A stretch of 64,000 nt of DNA from positions 94,416-158,415 of the forward strand of contig NZ_BCZS01000011.1 of the NCBI RefSeq assembly GCF_001598855.1, written 5' to 3'. Position 1 is the first letter of the stretch; every line of letters starts with the position of its first letter. Positions 50,333 to 59,491 of this stretch are shown piece by piece. Both the position numbers and the translations under genes were made by a program. The notes under the pieces are model-generated. The model was not told the DNA's origin. It ran no database searches and saw nothing but the letters and a program-made list of their open reading frames with translations. The stretch comes from Pluralibacter gergoviae ATCC 33028 = NBRC 105706. GTDB taxonomy: Bacteria; Pseudomonadota; Gammaproteobacteria; Enterobacterales; Enterobacteriaceae.

Positions 50333-51195
50333 GCGACGAAAGACTCCGACACGCAGAGCATCAGCCCCAGCCACACCGCGCCGAAGCAGATAAGTTCCGG
50401 GTAGTTAATCTGCTCGCCGAAAATCACTATCGCAATCACGAACTGCAGGGTCGGCTCGATATACTGCGCCAGCCCGGTGACCACCAGCGACGTTTTGTTG
50501 AGGGCGATAGCAAACAGGATCAGCGGAATGACCGTGACCGGCGCCGTCAGGATATACAGCAGATGCGGCGCATCGGGCGAAAAGCTGCTCCCGGCGCCGC
50601 TGACGCAAAAGATAATCGCCACCACCGGCAGGGCCCACAGGGTTTCCAGGGTGATGGAGGTCAGTACGTCGTAGCGGATAAACTTGCGCACCAGCCCGTA
50701 CAGGGCGAAGGAGAAGCCCATCATCAGCGGCAGCAGCGGCAGGTGGCCAAGAGAGAGGATCTGAAAGGCCAACCCGCAGGCGCCTAAAAAGACCGCCGCC
50801 TTCTGAAAGGCCGACAGCCTTTCCCGCAGGAAAAGACAGCCGAGCGTAATAACAAACAGCGGGTTAATGAAGTAGCCGAGGCTGGCGTCCAGCACCTGGT
50901 GGCGGGTCAGGGCATAAATAAATGACGACCAGGAGATTATCATCAGCAGGCCGGCCAGCATGCAGCAGAAGAACGAGCGCCGGTCCCGCCACAGATCGCG
51001 AATCGGCGTTCTGTGACGCAGCAGCAGACGCGCCAGCAGCAGCAGCGGGAGCGACCAGACTACCCGGTAGATCAGAATTTGCGCTAAATCGCCGCCGGAG
51101 AGGTACTGATAAAACAGCGGGGTAATACCCCATAAAACAAAGGCCAGCACAATTGTGGCTGGCCCACTGCGCATGTTGGTTAACATATAATTCAC
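50302..51195 (-). CDS. EamA-family permease, RarD type
   Basis: 297 residues from GTG at 51195; an ATG at 51186 is an equally good start. About ten membrane segments; the segment VLWGITPLFYQYLSGGDLAQILIYRVVWS matches RarD proteins (predicted chloramphenicol-sensitive). It is not the rarD locus of E. coli, which lies elsewhere. Substrate unknown. Convergent with the hydrolase gene. Confidence 0.83.
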   Translation of the reverse strand: MNYMLTNMRSGPATIVLAFVLWGITPLFYQYLSGGDLAQILIYRVVWSLPLLLLARLLLRHRTPIRDLWRDRRSFFCCMLAGLLMIISWSSFIYALTRHQVLDASLGYFINPLFVITLGCLFLRERLSAFQKAAVFLGACGLAFQILSLGHLPLLPLMMGFSFALYGLVRKFIRYDVLTSITLETLWALPVVAIIFCVSGAGSSFSPDAPHLLYILTAPVTVIPLILFAIALNKTSLVVTGLAQYIEPTLQFVIAIVIFGEQINYPELICFGAVWLGLMLCVSESFVAHRRLHSHAS

Positions 51196-51415
51196 ATCCA
51201 GGTATACATATTATCCGAACACACATCGTTAAGAAATTATTGTGGCGACGATGAAAGGTTCAGCAGGGTGAAAAATAAGACATTGTGTTGCTTGACGAGT
51301 ACTTACTGCTTACTTTTACGAACCTTCCTGTTCTTAAAGTAGCTGTCAGAAGCGATTATACCAACATCGCTATCGTTCAATTTATACACTCTGTGTGATT
51401 ATTTCCGCACATTAT

Positions 51416-51718
51416 TTATGCCTGCGAGGAGAAAGCCTGGGAAAAATAGTCATCGCGCGTCATTACCCGGATCTCGGGCTGAAAGTTTGGGATGATAGTG
51501 ATTATTTTTTTAATAAAAACCGTGAGTTCGCTGAGTGACATAAAGCTGGCGATAGCCCAGGTATCCTTTGGCAGGGGCCTGGCGACGCCGTGCCCGTCGG
51601 CAACGACGGTAGCAAAATGATACTGCAGCAGCAGAGGAGTTAGCTTGTCATGAACCTCATTTAAGGCCTCGGAATAGGCGAAGGTGATGATAAATACGCC
51701 AAGATGTTTATGCCGCAT
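51416..51718 (-). CDS. GhoS-like antitoxin
   Basis: 100 residues from the ATG at 51718 with GAGGA RBS seven bases upstream; a longer reading to 51766 overlaps the toxin gene. Compared with E. coli GhoS (98 residues) it shares the frame F-I/V-x-F-x-Y near the start, FATVVADGHGVARPL (GhoS: FSSIVADEYGIPRQL), AI-S/T and the end VMTRDDYFSQAF (GhoS: IMTVDDYFRQFY). GhoS is an RNase with a ferredoxin-like fold that cuts ghoT mRNA. It lies 22 bases downstream of the toxin-like gene. Confidence 0.75.
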   Translation of the reverse strand: MRHKHLGVFIITFAYSEALNEVHDKLTPLLLQYHFATVVADGHGVARPLPKDTWAIASFMSLSELTVFIKKIITIIPNFQPEIRVMTRDDYFSQAFSSQA

Positions 51719-51740
51719 AATATTCCTCAGAAACGTTTTA

Positions 51741-51914
51741 TTAAAAAATGGCGAACAATAACACAACAGGAAAGCTCAGCGGCCAGGTCAGGCCGATAAA
51801 TATGCTCGCCAGCAGACGCACGCTTTTTTTATCGCGGGTGAGAAACCAGGTGATCAGGCCGCATATAAGTGCCAGCGCCAGATAGATATTAACGATGATA
51901 TGCCAGCTCGTCAT
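51741..51914 (-). CDS. GhoT/OrtT-like small membrane toxin
   Basis: 57 residues from the ATG at 51914, exactly the length of GhoT and OrtT; an ATG at 51923 would add three. Two hydrophobic helices flank TRDKKSVRLL; the end FIGLTWPLSFPVVLLFAIF closely follows GhoT (…GITWPMSLPVALLFSLF). GhoT damages the inner membrane and lowers proton motive force. Here the toxin gene precedes its antitoxin-like partner, opposite to E. coli ghoS-ghoT. Confidence 0.8.
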   Translation of the reverse strand: MTSWHIIVNIYLALALICGLITWFLTRDKKSVRLLASIFIGLTWPLSFPVVLLFAIF

Positions 51915-51963
51915 CGGTGTCATACCCGTCGGTAAAATAGTGTGTAATCATTGCGGTAAAAGT

Positions 51964-51992
51964 GCCCGGCAGCGTATGCCTGCCGCCGGGCC
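51964..51992 (-). terminator. Hairpin after potE
   Basis: GCCCGGCAG pairs with an interrupted CTGCCGCCGGGC. On the minus strand it is followed by a short T-stretch (CACTTTTACC) and separates potE from the ghoT-like gene. Confidence 0.55.
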
Positions 51993-51997
51993 AGTGC

Positions 51998-53314
51998 TTA
52001 ACTGTGTTTATTCTTCAATTCGAAACGCGGGGAGATAAGTCCGTACAGCGTCCAGCCCAGGAAGGTGACGATAGCCCCGTAGAGCATCGCCTCTTCCCCG
52101 GAGGAGTAGAGTGCGTAGAAGCTGTACATCGCGCCGATAAAGGCCACGACGTTTGCCGAGCGGGCTTTACCCTGCGGCACGTTTGCCATACGCTGGATAA
52201 TCGCCAGCGCCGCCATCGAAAGAATGTACGGAATGATGTTAGTCACCACGGCCAGGTTAACCAGTACGTTAAACTGACTGTTCAGCGACGGGCTAATGGT
52301 CATCAGCGACAATCCGGTCTGGATAATCACAATCACCAGCATCCCCTGAATCGGCGCGCCGGAGCCGCTTACCCGGGAGAACACTTTCGGGAAGTAGCCC
52401 TCGTCGGACGACGACTTGAACACCTGGGCGATAGTGAACTGCCAGCCGAGCAGGGAGCCGCAGCAGGACATCACCATCAGGGCCATAATCACTTTCCCGA
52501 CGGCCGGGGTGAACATCTGGGCGAAGGCGAGGCCAAACGGCGCCGTCGAGTTCGCCAGATTCATGTTCGGTACGATCCCGGCAATGACGTTGGTGGAGAC
52601 GATGTAAATAACCGCCGCTCCCAGCGTCCCGCCCAGCACCGCGATGGGGACGTTACGCTCCGGATTTTCCACCACGTCGGTATTGGCGCAGGCGGACTCC
52701 AGACCGAGGAAGGCCCACAGCGTCATGGCGATAGAGGAGCCCACCGCGCTGAAGAACGGTACGTGGTGCGGGTTCCAGGACGCGGCGTACATTGACGGGC
52801 TGAACCAGAACCAGCCAATAACGCACAGGCCCACGACCGGAATAATCACGCCCCACACGGTGACGCTGCTTATCTGACCGGTAATGCGCGCCCCGCCAAA
52901 GTTGGCGATGGTGCACAGCCACAGCACGCCGATAGTGGCGATACCAATCTGCACCGGACTCAGCGCGGCGCCGAACAGTTCGGTGCCGTAGCCTACTGCG
53001 GAGATGGCAATGGCGACGTTGGCGATCAGCAGCGAAACGCCGTAGGTGTAGTTGGCCATAAAATTGCCGGACTTGCCGAAGGCATACTCCGCGTAGCCGC
53101 CCATACCGCCGGATTTCTTACTGAACATCCCGCACTTGGCGAAGGCCCACGCCAGCGCCATCGAACCGACGGCGGTGACCAGCCAGGAGATGATGGAGAT
53201 TGTCCCCACCTCCGCGAGTTTGGTGGGCAGCATGATGATCCCCGAGCCCATCATATTGACCATGGTCAGAATGGTGAGCTGGACGACGCCCATTTTGTTG
53301 GATGACTTGCTCAT
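51998..53314 (-). CDS. potE: Putrescine-ornithine antiporter PotE
   Basis: 438 residues, one less than E. coli. APC-superfamily antiporter, 12 membrane segments; the N-terminal GSGIIMLPTKLAEVG is the substrate-binding unwound helix. Exchanges external ornithine for putrescine made by SpeF. Starts within the speF stop (4-base overlap). Confidence 0.97.
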   Translation of the reverse strand: MSKSSNKMGVVQLTILTMVNMMGSGIIMLPTKLAEVGTISIISWLVTAVGSMALAWAFAKCGMFSKKSGGMGGYAEYAFGKSGNFMANYTYGVSLLIANVAIAISAVGYGTELFGAALSPVQIGIATIGVLWLCTIANFGGARITGQISSVTVWGVIIPVVGLCVIGWFWFSPSMYAASWNPHHVPFFSAVGSSIAMTLWAFLGLESACANTDVVENPERNVPIAVLGGTLGAAVIYIVSTNVIAGIVPNMNLANSTAPFGLAFAQMFTPAVGKVIMALMVMSCCGSLLGWQFTIAQVFKSSSDEGYFPKVFSRVSGSGAPIQGMLVIVIIQTGLSLMTISPSLNSQFNVLVNLAVVTNIIPYILSMAALAIIQRMANVPQGKARSANVVAFIGAMYSFYALYSSGEEAMLYGAIVTFLGWTLYGLISPRFELKNKHS

Positions 53315-55509
53315 AGTGTTCCCTCATGGCGTAAGGCCGGTCCGGCGGCCTGCGGTTTAATCACGTTGCACCAGACCTGTTTACGGCCGTCGTGCTCCTG
53401 GAGGTAAACCCCCTGCAGTTCAGGCGCAAACCCCGGCAGCTGGTTGATGCTGTCCTCAAGTGCGGCGAAGTAGTGCAGCACCGAGCCGCCCCAGATCTCA
53501 CCCGGGACAACGCACAGCACGCCCGGCGGGTAAGGCAGGGCGCCTTCCGCCGCAATGCGGCCTTCGGCCTGCGGCAGGGCGACAAGTTCACACTGGCCGC
53601 GCAGATAGGCATAGTTGGCCTCCTGCGGATTCATCGCCACGCGCGGGAAGTGCGCCTTGCGGAACATCTCTTTCTGCAGCTGCTTCACGTTGTGGCGGGC
53701 GTAGATATCGTGCATCTCCTGGCAGATCTGGCGCAGGGTGTAGCCGGCATAGCGCGCTTCATACTGGTGATAGACCGACGGCAGCACGTCGCTGAGCGGG
53801 GCATCGGCCTCCAGCAGTTTTTCGAAACGCACCAGCAGGGCCACCAGCTGCTGCAGTTTTGCCATATCTTCCGCCGGGGTCATCAGGAACAGGATCGAGT
53901 TGAGGTCGCATTTTTCCGGCACCACGCCGTTTTCGCGCAGGAAGTTGGCGAGGATCGTTGCCGGCACGCCAAATTTCTCATACTCGCCGGTAGCGGCATT
54001 GATCCCCGGCGTGGTCAGCAGCAGCTTGCAGGGATCGACGAAGTACTGATGCTCGGCGTAGCCCTCGAAGCCGTGCCATTTTTCGCCCGGCACGAAGTGG
54101 AAGAAGCGCAGGTCGCGGGCAATCGTTTTTGTCTCCCAGGCCTGCCACGGTTTGCCGTCAACCTGCTCGGGCACGAACGGGCGAATGTGGCGGCAGTTGT
54201 TGAGGATGATTTTTCTTGCCTCGATCGTATTCTCGACGCAGGACATCCACATATTGCGGCCCGCCGCGCCCTCGTGCATTTTGGCATTGACGTCCAGCGC
54301 GGCGAACAGCGGGTAGAACGGGCTGGTGGAGGCGTGCATCATAAAGGCGTTGTTGAGGCGCTTGTGCGGCACGTAGCGGCTCTGGCCCTTGATATGACGG
54401 TCTTTTTTATGGATCTGCGAGGTCTGAGAGAAACCGGCCTGCTGTTTATGCACCGACTGGGTCACCAGGATACCCGGATCGTTTTCGTTCAGCTCAAGCA
54501 GCAGGGGCGAGCAGTCGGCCATCATCGGAATAAACTGCTCGTAGCCGACCCAGGCGGAGTCGAACAGGATGTAGTCGCAGAGGTGGCCTATCTTATCGAC
54601 AACCTGGCGGGCGTTGTAAATGGTGCCGTCATAGGTGCCGAGCTGGATGACCGCCAGGCGGAACGGCCGCGCCTCGTTGGCGCGCTGCGGCGCAGCCTCG
54701 GCGATGAGCTTACGCAGGTAGGGTTCTTCAAAGCAGTGGGCGTCGATGCCGCCGATAAAGCCGTAGGGGTTACGGGCAGTTTCAAGATAGACCGGCGTCG
54801 CGCCCGCCATCAGCAGCGCGCCGTGATGGTTAGATTTGTGGTTATTGCGGTCAAACAGCACCAGGTCGCCCGGCGTCAGCAGCGCGTTGAGCACCACTTT
54901 GTTTGACGATGAAGTGCCGTTGAGCACGAAGTAGGTTTTATCGGCGTTAAACACTTTAGCCGCGTGCTGCTGGGCGCTGCACGGCGCGCCTTCGTGGATC
55001 AGCAGATCGCCCATCGCCACGTCGGCGTTGCACAGGTCGGAGCGGAACAGCGTCTCGCCGAAGTATTCGACAAACTGGTTGCCGGCCGGGTGGCGGCGGA
55101 AGAATTCACCGCCCTGGTGGCCGGGGCAGTCAAAGGCGCTGTAGCCTTTATTCACGTAATCTACCAGCGCGCTGAAAAACGGCGGCCGCATCTGGGTTTC
55201 ATATTTGTGAGCGGCGGCTTCAAGCTGGCGGCCGTAAAAGTCATTGCGGGTTTCGTCGTGCTCGAAAACGCCCTGAATGCGCGGCAGATAATGGTCAGGC
55301 ACCACCTGATCTTTATTAATGGCGATAAATACCGGCAGGTCGTAGCCGGTGGCGTCTATTTCATCGAGCTTGCCGCACTCTACGTCTTCAATTGAGAGGA
55401 CGGCAGCGGCGATATCAATAAACTGCGTGGCATCGGTATGCACCGTGCTTCGCTGAGTCATAAAGCAATTTGGACAATTGCGGCTAACGGCTATTTTTAA
55501 TTCTGACAT
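53311..55509 (-). CDS. speF: Inducible ornithine decarboxylase SpeF
   Basis: 732 residues, E. coli length. Group III PLP decarboxylase: wing domain (about 1-110), PLP core with Lys in VTQSVHKQQAGFSQ near residue 355, and C-terminal domain. Converts ornithine to putrescine at low pH. Controlled by the speFL leader about 250 bases upstream. Confidence 0.97.
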   Translation of the reverse strand: MSELKIAVSRNCPNCFMTQRSTVHTDATQFIDIAAAVLSIEDVECGKLDEIDATGYDLPVFIAINKDQVVPDHYLPRIQGVFEHDETRNDFYGRQLEAAAHKYETQMRPPFFSALVDYVNKGYSAFDCPGHQGGEFFRRHPAGNQFVEYFGETLFRSDLCNADVAMGDLLIHEGAPCSAQQHAAKVFNADKTYFVLNGTSSSNKVVLNALLTPGDLVLFDRNNHKSNHHGALLMAGATPVYLETARNPYGFIGGIDAHCFEEPYLRKLIAEAAPQRANEARPFRLAVIQLGTYDGTIYNARQVVDKIGHLCDYILFDSAWVGYEQFIPMMADCSPLLLELNENDPGILVTQSVHKQQAGFSQTSQIHKKDRHIKGQSRYVPHKRLNNAFMMHASTSPFYPLFAALDVNAKMHEGAAGRNMWMSCVENTIEARKIILNNCRHIRPFVPEQVDGKPWQAWETKTIARDLRFFHFVPGEKWHGFEGYAEHQYFVDPCKLLLTTPGINAATGEYEKFGVPATILANFLRENGVVPEKCDLNSILFLMTPAEDMAKLQQLVALLVRFEKLLEADAPLSDVLPSVYHQYEARYAGYTLRQICQEMHDIYARHNVKQLQKEMFRKAHFPRVAMNPQEANYAYLRGQCELVALPQAEGRIAAEGALPYPPGVLCVVPGEIWGGSVLHYFAALEDSINQLPGFAPELQGVYLQEHDGRKQVWCNVIKPQAAGPALRHEGTL

Positions 55510-56126
55510 TTTTCATCTCTTTAATTCAGGTAATAGCAGGCCCTCAATTTCCATCAGGGGAAATTGACTATTCCGGATAAAAAGCAATACTCAGTCGCTG
55601 ATAATAAAATCAGGATATTACTTTTCAGGTGTAATAAATCCGCTCAGCCCGGTGACTGATTAATAACAGGATTTATAGAGACGAGTGCGCGAGTCTACAG
55701 GTAACAACCTGTATGAAGTATAGGAACGACCTGTACGCTGAGGCACCCGTAGTCAGAAAGACTATCGGGCGTTAAAGAAGTGAAAATCAAAGCTGTTGCG
55801 GTGAGAGAACATCATAAGATGCGTTGTTCGCCTGATATGAGGCATTCTTCGGCTGTTATTTTCCATAATATTTACCTTCATCACTTATTTTTGAAAGCGA
55901 GGCTATTTTAACGCGCGATAAATCATGAAACGTGATCCAGATCCGATAAGTAGCGCCTAATATAAATAATTGATGTAAATATTCCAATAGCTATGGATTA
56001 TTTGAGTGAATGTTTTTGATATGTTAAATGAGTGTTATTTTGAAATTTAATGGCGCAACAAGAGGCTATAATTTATACATATTGTGGGGCAGAGAAAGGG
56101 CGATAAAATAAATAATGAATAATTAT
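55510..56126. other. speF leader and promoter region
   Basis: 617 bases. Bases 55510-55761 are the long leader between speFL and speF; bases 55867-56126 are AT-rich and likely hold the promoter, though I cannot pick one -10/-35 pair. Apart from speFL I see no gene. Confidence 0.75.
55762..55866 (-). CDS. speFL: SpeFL, ornithine-sensing leader peptide
   Basis: 34 codons from ATG at 55866 to TAG at 55762: starts MENNSRRMPHIRRTTH and ends NSFDFHFFNAR. It matches the E. coli SpeFL/ORF34 peptide at nearly every residue, including the C-terminal HFFNAR. In E. coli and Salmonella, ornithine bound in the ribosome tunnel with this nascent chain stalls the ribosome at the end of the ORF and allows transcription into speF-potE by preventing Rho termination. 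Confidence 0.93.
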   Translation of the reverse strand: MENNSRRMPHIRRTTHLMMFSHRNSFDFHFFNAR

Positions 56127-56804
56127 TCATAGCATAAAACGATAACCGATACCGGTTTCAGTTAATAAATGCCGGGGGCGCGCCGGATCTATTTCCAGCT
56201 TCTGCCGAAGATGTCCCATATATATGCGCAAATAGTGACTATGTTCGACCGCATTGGGGCCCCACACCTGGCTCAGCAGCTGGCGCTGGGTGAGCACCTT
56301 GCCATGATTATTAAGCAGCACCGCCAGCAGGCGAAATTCGATAGGCGTCAGGTGGATCGCCTCCCCGTCGCGCGAAATGCGGCGGCTGGCAATATCAACC
56401 TCAATACCGGAGAAGCTGTACTGCGGCTGACTCTGTTCACTGCCGCCCCGGCGGCGCAGGGCGACCCGCAGGCGGGCCTGCAGCTCGCCGATGCCGAAGG
56501 GCTTGCTGAGATAGTCGTCGGCCCCGGCGTCGAGGGCGGTAATTTTATCCGCTTCTTCCGCGCGTGCGGAGAGCACGATCACCGGCACCTGGCTCCACTG
56601 GCGGAAATCGCGGATGAACTCAACGCCGTCGCCGTCCAGCAGGCCGAGATCGAGGATCACCAGGTCCGGCTTGCGGGTGGCCGCCTCCAGCAGTCCGCGC
56701 TGCAGCGTTTCTGCCTCAAACACCCGCAGGCCGTCCCCCTCCAGCGCGCTGCGCAGGAAGCGGCGAATCGCCTGCTCGTCTTCAATTATCAGTACGTTTA
56801 TCAC
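56127..56804 (-). CDS. kdpE: KdpE response regulator
   Basis: 225 residues, OmpR/PhoB family. Receiver domain with acceptor Asp in VILDLGLLDGDG (near 52) and Lys in LSKPFG; C-terminal winged helix (about 130-225). Activates kdpFABC at low K+. Overlaps kdpD by 4 bases. Confidence 0.97.
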   Translation of the reverse strand: MINVLIIEDEQAIRRFLRSALEGDGLRVFEAETLQRGLLEAATRKPDLVILDLGLLDGDGVEFIRDFRQWSQVPVIVLSARAEEADKITALDAGADDYLSKPFGIGELQARLRVALRRRGGSEQSQPQYSFSGIEVDIASRRISRDGEAIHLTPIEFRLLAVLLNNHGKVLTQRQLLSQVWGPNAVEHSHYLRIYMGHLRQKLEIDPARPRHLLTETGIGYRFML

Positions 56805-59482
56805 GCGTCCTCGGTAAAGTCGTCCAGCGCCGGCGGGATCTCCGGCGGCAGGGTGACCACAAAGCTGGCCCCGCCTGCGGGCCGGTTATGGGCGCTCAGC
56901 GTGCCGCCGTGGACCTCAACAATCGCCTGGCAAATCGCCAGCCCCAGCCCCACGCCGGGGATAGCGGACTCTTTATGGCCCCGGGCAAATTTAGCAAAAA
57001 TCGCCTGCTCCTGACCAGCCGGAATGCCGGGACCGCTGTCCCACACTTCAATACGCAGCTGTTCAGGCTGGCCAGCGGCGCGAATGCCGAGCTGCGCGTC
57101 GGGCCCGGCGTACTTGACCGCGTTTTCCAGCAGGTTGATCAGGACCCGTTCAAACAGCGGACCGTCAACGTGAATCAGGGTCAGCGGATCGCCGAGGCTG
57201 AGGGCGATGTGCCGCCCGCCGAGCCCCGGCTCGAGGGTGCGGATAGCGCTGCCTACCACCTCTTCAAGGGTCAGCCACTCCTTGCGTAAATTAAAGCCGC
57301 CGGACTGGATCCGCGCCATATCCAGCAGGTTATTCACCAGCCGGGCGGTATTGAGCACGTGCTGGCGAATTTCGCTGGCCTGGGCGGCGTGCGGCGAACC
57401 CGCCGCCGCCAGATCGAGGGTGAGGATCTCGGCCTGGCCGAACAGCACGGTCAGCGGCGTGCGCAGATCGTGGGAGAGGGCGGCCAGCAGGGCGTTACGC
57501 ACGCTCTCCCGCTCGCTCGCCAGCCGGGCCTGCTCTTCGCTGCTGGTCAGCGCCAGGCGCTCCAGGGCGCTGGCCACCAGCAGGGTGCAGGTCTCCAGCA
57601 GCCGCTGCTGCTCGGGGATCATTAGCTGGCGGCGGTTGCCCGGTTCGACGATCAGCACGCCGTGGATTTTTTCCGCCGTTTTCAGCGGCAGACTGAGCCA
57701 GGGAACGCCGGGCAGCGTATCGGTTCCGGCCCCCGCAGGCTGGCCTTTGTCGAAGCTCCAGCGGGCGATCGCCTCATCCCAGCCGGCGACCGCAGCGCCC
57801 TCGGTCAGCGGCGCCAGCCGATCCTCGCCGTCGGGCAGCAGCAGCAGGCTGCGGGCGTGAAACGTCGACTGGATAAAGGCTTCGCTGGTGGCGGCGATAT
57901 CCCGGGCGCTGCGCCCGCGCGCCAGCGCTTTTGACATCTCATACAGGTGGCGGGTGCGCTGCTCGCGGTAGCGCGCCACCCGCGCCTGGTAGCGCACGCC
58001 CGCCGTCAGATTGCCGATCGTTAGCCCCACGGTCAGCATCACGCCGAAGGTCAGCACGTACTGCACGTCGGAGACGGCGAGGGTGCCGCGCGGGGCGATA
58101 AAGAACAGATCGAAGCTGACCACGTTAACCACCGTCGCCAGCACCGACGGCCAGCGGCCGTAGCGCAGGGCGACAATCACCACCCCCAGCAGATAGAGCA
58201 TCACCAGGTTGGCGGCATCGAAGGCGGTGAGGAACTGGCTGGCGACGAGGGTTATCAGGGCGCACAGGGCGAGGGCGACGCCGCAGCCGCGCAGCTGGGC
58301 GCGCCAGCGGTCGTGCCAGGGGCGCATATCGCTACTGCGGCCGGGATAGGGCGGGCGCTCTTCGAGAGCGACAATCACCAAATCCAGATCCGGCCCCAGC
58401 CGCGCCAGCCGGTCGGCAAAAGAGGCCCGCCGCCACCCGCGCTGCGGGCGGCGGCCAATAATGATTTTGCCGAGGTTGTGCTCCCGGGCATAGCGCAGAA
58501 TGGCCCTGTCTTCCTGCGGATCGGCGAGGGTCGCGGTTTCCGCGCCCAGCTCCTGGGCGAGGCGCAGGGCGGCGAGAATGCTGCGCCGCTGGTGCTCCGG
58601 CAGGCGGTGCAGATCGGGCGTTTCCACATAGACCGCGTGCCAGGCGCTGCCGAGCTTTGCCGCCAGCCGGGCGGCGGTGCGCACCAGCTTCTCGCTGCCG
58701 CCGCCGTGGCCGACGCAGAGCAGGATGGCGTCGCGGGTGTGCCAGACCTTCTCTTCGCCCTGCCGGTCGCGCCAGTCGCGCATCTGCGAGTCCACCCGGT
58801 CGGCGGTGCGGCGCAGGGCCAGCTCGCGCAGGGCGATCAGGTTGCCCTTGCGGAAAAAGTGTTCGATGGCGCGCTCGGCCTGGCCGCCGATATAGACTTT
58901 CCCTTCGCGCAGGCGCTGGCGCAGATCGTCCGCCGGCAGGTCCACCAGCACCACGTCGTCGGCGGCATCGAAGAAGGGATCGGGCACGGTTTCGCGCACC
59001 CGAATGCCGGTCACGCCGCTCACCACATCGTTGAGGCTTTCCAGATGCTGGACGTTAACCGTAGTGAAAACGTCGATGCCCGCCTCCAGCAGCTCTTCCA
59101 CGTCCTGCCAGCGTTTGGGATGGCGCGAACCGGCGGCGTTGGTGTGCGCCAGCTCGTCCATCAGGATCAGCGCCGGGCGGCGGGCGAGGGCGGCGTCGAG
59201 GGCAAACTCCGTCACCTTTCGCCCGCGGTGATGCTGGCGCCGGGGCGGCAGCGTCGCCAGGCCGTCGAGCAGCGCCGCCGTTTCCCGGCGGCCGTGGGTT
59301 TCCACCACGCCCACCACAATATCGAGCCCCTGCGCCCGCAGGCGCTGCGCCTCGCTGAGCATGGCGTAGGTCTTACCGACGCCCGCGCAGGCGCCGAAAA
59401 AGACTTTCAGTTTTCCCCGGTGGCGGCGTCCGGCGTCGGCCAGCAGGCGATCGGGATCGGGACGAAGGGGATCGTCGGTCAT
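56801..59482 (-). CDS. kdpD: KdpD sensor histidine kinase
   Basis: 893 residues, one less than E. coli. Order: KdpD N-terminal ATP-binding domain (Walker A GACAGVGKT near 30), USP-like domain (about 250-370), four membrane helices (about 400-500), GAF-like region, and kinase core with H-box ALSHDLRTPLTV and ATP-binding boxes (NLLENAVKYAG, DSGPGIPAG). Senses low K+ and phosphorylates KdpE. Confidence 0.97.
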   Translation of the reverse strand: MTDDPLRPDPDRLLADAGRRHRGKLKVFFGACAGVGKTYAMLSEAQRLRAQGLDIVVGVVETHGRRETAALLDGLATLPPRRQHHRGRKVTEFALDAALARRPALILMDELAHTNAAGSRHPKRWQDVEELLEAGIDVFTTVNVQHLESLNDVVSGVTGIRVRETVPDPFFDAADDVVLVDLPADDLRQRLREGKVYIGGQAERAIEHFFRKGNLIALRELALRRTADRVDSQMRDWRDRQGEEKVWHTRDAILLCVGHGGGSEKLVRTAARLAAKLGSAWHAVYVETPDLHRLPEHQRRSILAALRLAQELGAETATLADPQEDRAILRYAREHNLGKIIIGRRPQRGWRRASFADRLARLGPDLDLVIVALEERPPYPGRSSDMRPWHDRWRAQLRGCGVALALCALITLVASQFLTAFDAANLVMLYLLGVVIVALRYGRWPSVLATVVNVVSFDLFFIAPRGTLAVSDVQYVLTFGVMLTVGLTIGNLTAGVRYQARVARYREQRTRHLYEMSKALARGRSARDIAATSEAFIQSTFHARSLLLLPDGEDRLAPLTEGAAVAGWDEAIARWSFDKGQPAGAGTDTLPGVPWLSLPLKTAEKIHGVLIVEPGNRRQLMIPEQQRLLETCTLLVASALERLALTSSEEQARLASERESVRNALLAALSHDLRTPLTVLFGQAEILTLDLAAAGSPHAAQASEIRQHVLNTARLVNNLLDMARIQSGGFNLRKEWLTLEEVVGSAIRTLEPGLGGRHIALSLGDPLTLIHVDGPLFERVLINLLENAVKYAGPDAQLGIRAAGQPEQLRIEVWDSGPGIPAGQEQAIFAKFARGHKESAIPGVGLGLAICQAIVEVHGGTLSAHNRPAGGASFVVTLPPEIPPALDDFTEDA

Positions 59483-59491
59483 GCTCGGTCC

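Noticed and set aside
53392..54906. 504-codon plus-strand ORF opposite speF
   Set aside because: Antisense shadow of speF; composition is typical of a reverse-frame reading.
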